64,000 nt of DNA, taken from NCBI RefSeq assembly GCF_000317025.1, contig NC_019689.1:2829501-2893500 (forward strand). Reading direction: 5' to 3'. The position numbers and the translations under genes were made by a program. Positions 63,820-64,000 of this stretch are shown here, piece by piece. How positions within the stretch are numbered: the first letter of the stretch is position 1; each line of letters opens with the position of its first letter. This stretch comes from Pleurocapsa sp. PCC 7327. Its GTDB lineage: Bacteria > Cyanobacteriota > Cyanobacteriia > Cyanobacteriales > Microcystaceae. A model generated the notes under the pieces. That model was given only the letters and a program-made list of their open reading frames with translations. It did no database searches and was not told the origin of the DNA.

Positions 63820-64000
63820 ATGAACAAGAGCAAATTTGCTACAGTTTGGCTAGCAGGATGTTCGGGCTGTCATATGTCGTTTCTCGACTTGGACGAATGG
63901 TTGCTCGAACTGGCTAACCACGTTGATGTTGTCTACAGTCCCGTCGGTTGCGACCTCAAAGAATATCCCGAAGGCGTGGATATTTGCTTAGTTGAGGGAG
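63820..64000 (+). CDS. hoxY: Hydrogenase small subunit HoxY (partial)
   Basis: The start of the gene runs off the window. 60 residues: [20 protein letters not shown] then [24 protein letters not shown] at 14-17 supplies the proximal [4Fe-4S] ligands of the NiFe small subunit. It would be followed by hoxH. This confirms the hydrogenase operon continues to the right. Confidence 0.93.
   Translation, partial: MNKSKFATVWLAGCSGCHMSFLDLDEWLLELANHVDVVYSPVGCDLKEYPEGVDICLVEG

Overview
The window is chromosomal DNA of a cyanobacterium. Photosynthesis genes show this (chlM, bciB, a CpcS-type phycobilin lyase, a high-light-inducible protein, ndhB, a tocopherol methyltransferase), as do the clpR-clpP3 pair, a dnaK3-dnaJ pair, a cyAbrB regulator, a hox hydrogenase operon and frequent HIP1 octamers (GCGATCGC). 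Base composition is moderate. Many gaps carry the short heptamer-type and palindromic repeats common in larger unicellular, pleurocapsalean and filamentous cyanobacteria. The species cannot be fixed from sequence alone.

Layout. 1-420: end of an IS element with a transposase that appears frameshifted at an A8 run. 0.5-5.8 kb: a stress-domain protein, gamma-tocopherol methyltransferase, then a minus-strand run of NfeD, an SPFH (stomatin-like) protein, an unknown protein with three copies of a ~95-residue domain, and a pentapeptide-repeat protein. 5.9-14.5 kb: chlM, panB, a secreted metallopeptidase, tRNA-Gly, smpB, a DUF4278 protein, a beta-lactamase-fold hydrolase, cpcS and topA. 14.8-24.3 kb: ndhB, a NIL/ferredoxin, a TxlA-type thioredoxin, a large lipoprotein resembling polysaccharide lyases, a 37-residue membrane peptide, dnaK3-dnaJ and hli. 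24.5-33.5 kb: clpR-clpP3, a Wzc-type tyrosine kinase with an extra C-terminal coiled coil, two GT4 glycosyltransferases, a DUF3747/SLH protein and a cupin. 33.8-39.3 kb: an IscA-like protein and the str operon rpsL-rpsG-fusA-tuf with rpsJ. 39.7-45.4 kb: two related GNAT acetyltransferases flanking a minus-strand operon (tic22, prmC, tsaC, degenerate histidine kinase), tRNA-Pro and an alpha/beta hydrolase. 45.7-57.2 kb: a small conserved protein, a beta-CASP metallo-beta-lactamase, a 40-residue membrane peptide, a Na+/H+ antiporter, a GT39-like transferase, cyAbrB, Rrf2, GFA, cobD, an orphan ParA, bciB and a DUF2996 protein. 57.2-64 kb: dispersed repeats, a wrecked PEP carboxykinase gene, and the diaphorase part of the bidirectional hydrogenase (hoxE, hoxF, orf, hoxU, FAD monooxygenase, start of hoxY).

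No CRISPR array, prophage or textbook defence island is visible. The most unusual items are the triple-domain protein behind NfeD/SPFH, the hox operon interrupted by a membrane protein and an FAD monooxygenase, the decayed pckA just upstream of hoxE, the lyase-like lipoprotein, the coiled-coil BY-kinase tail, two unlisted micro-membrane proteins, and the shared heptamer and palindromic repeats in the gaps.
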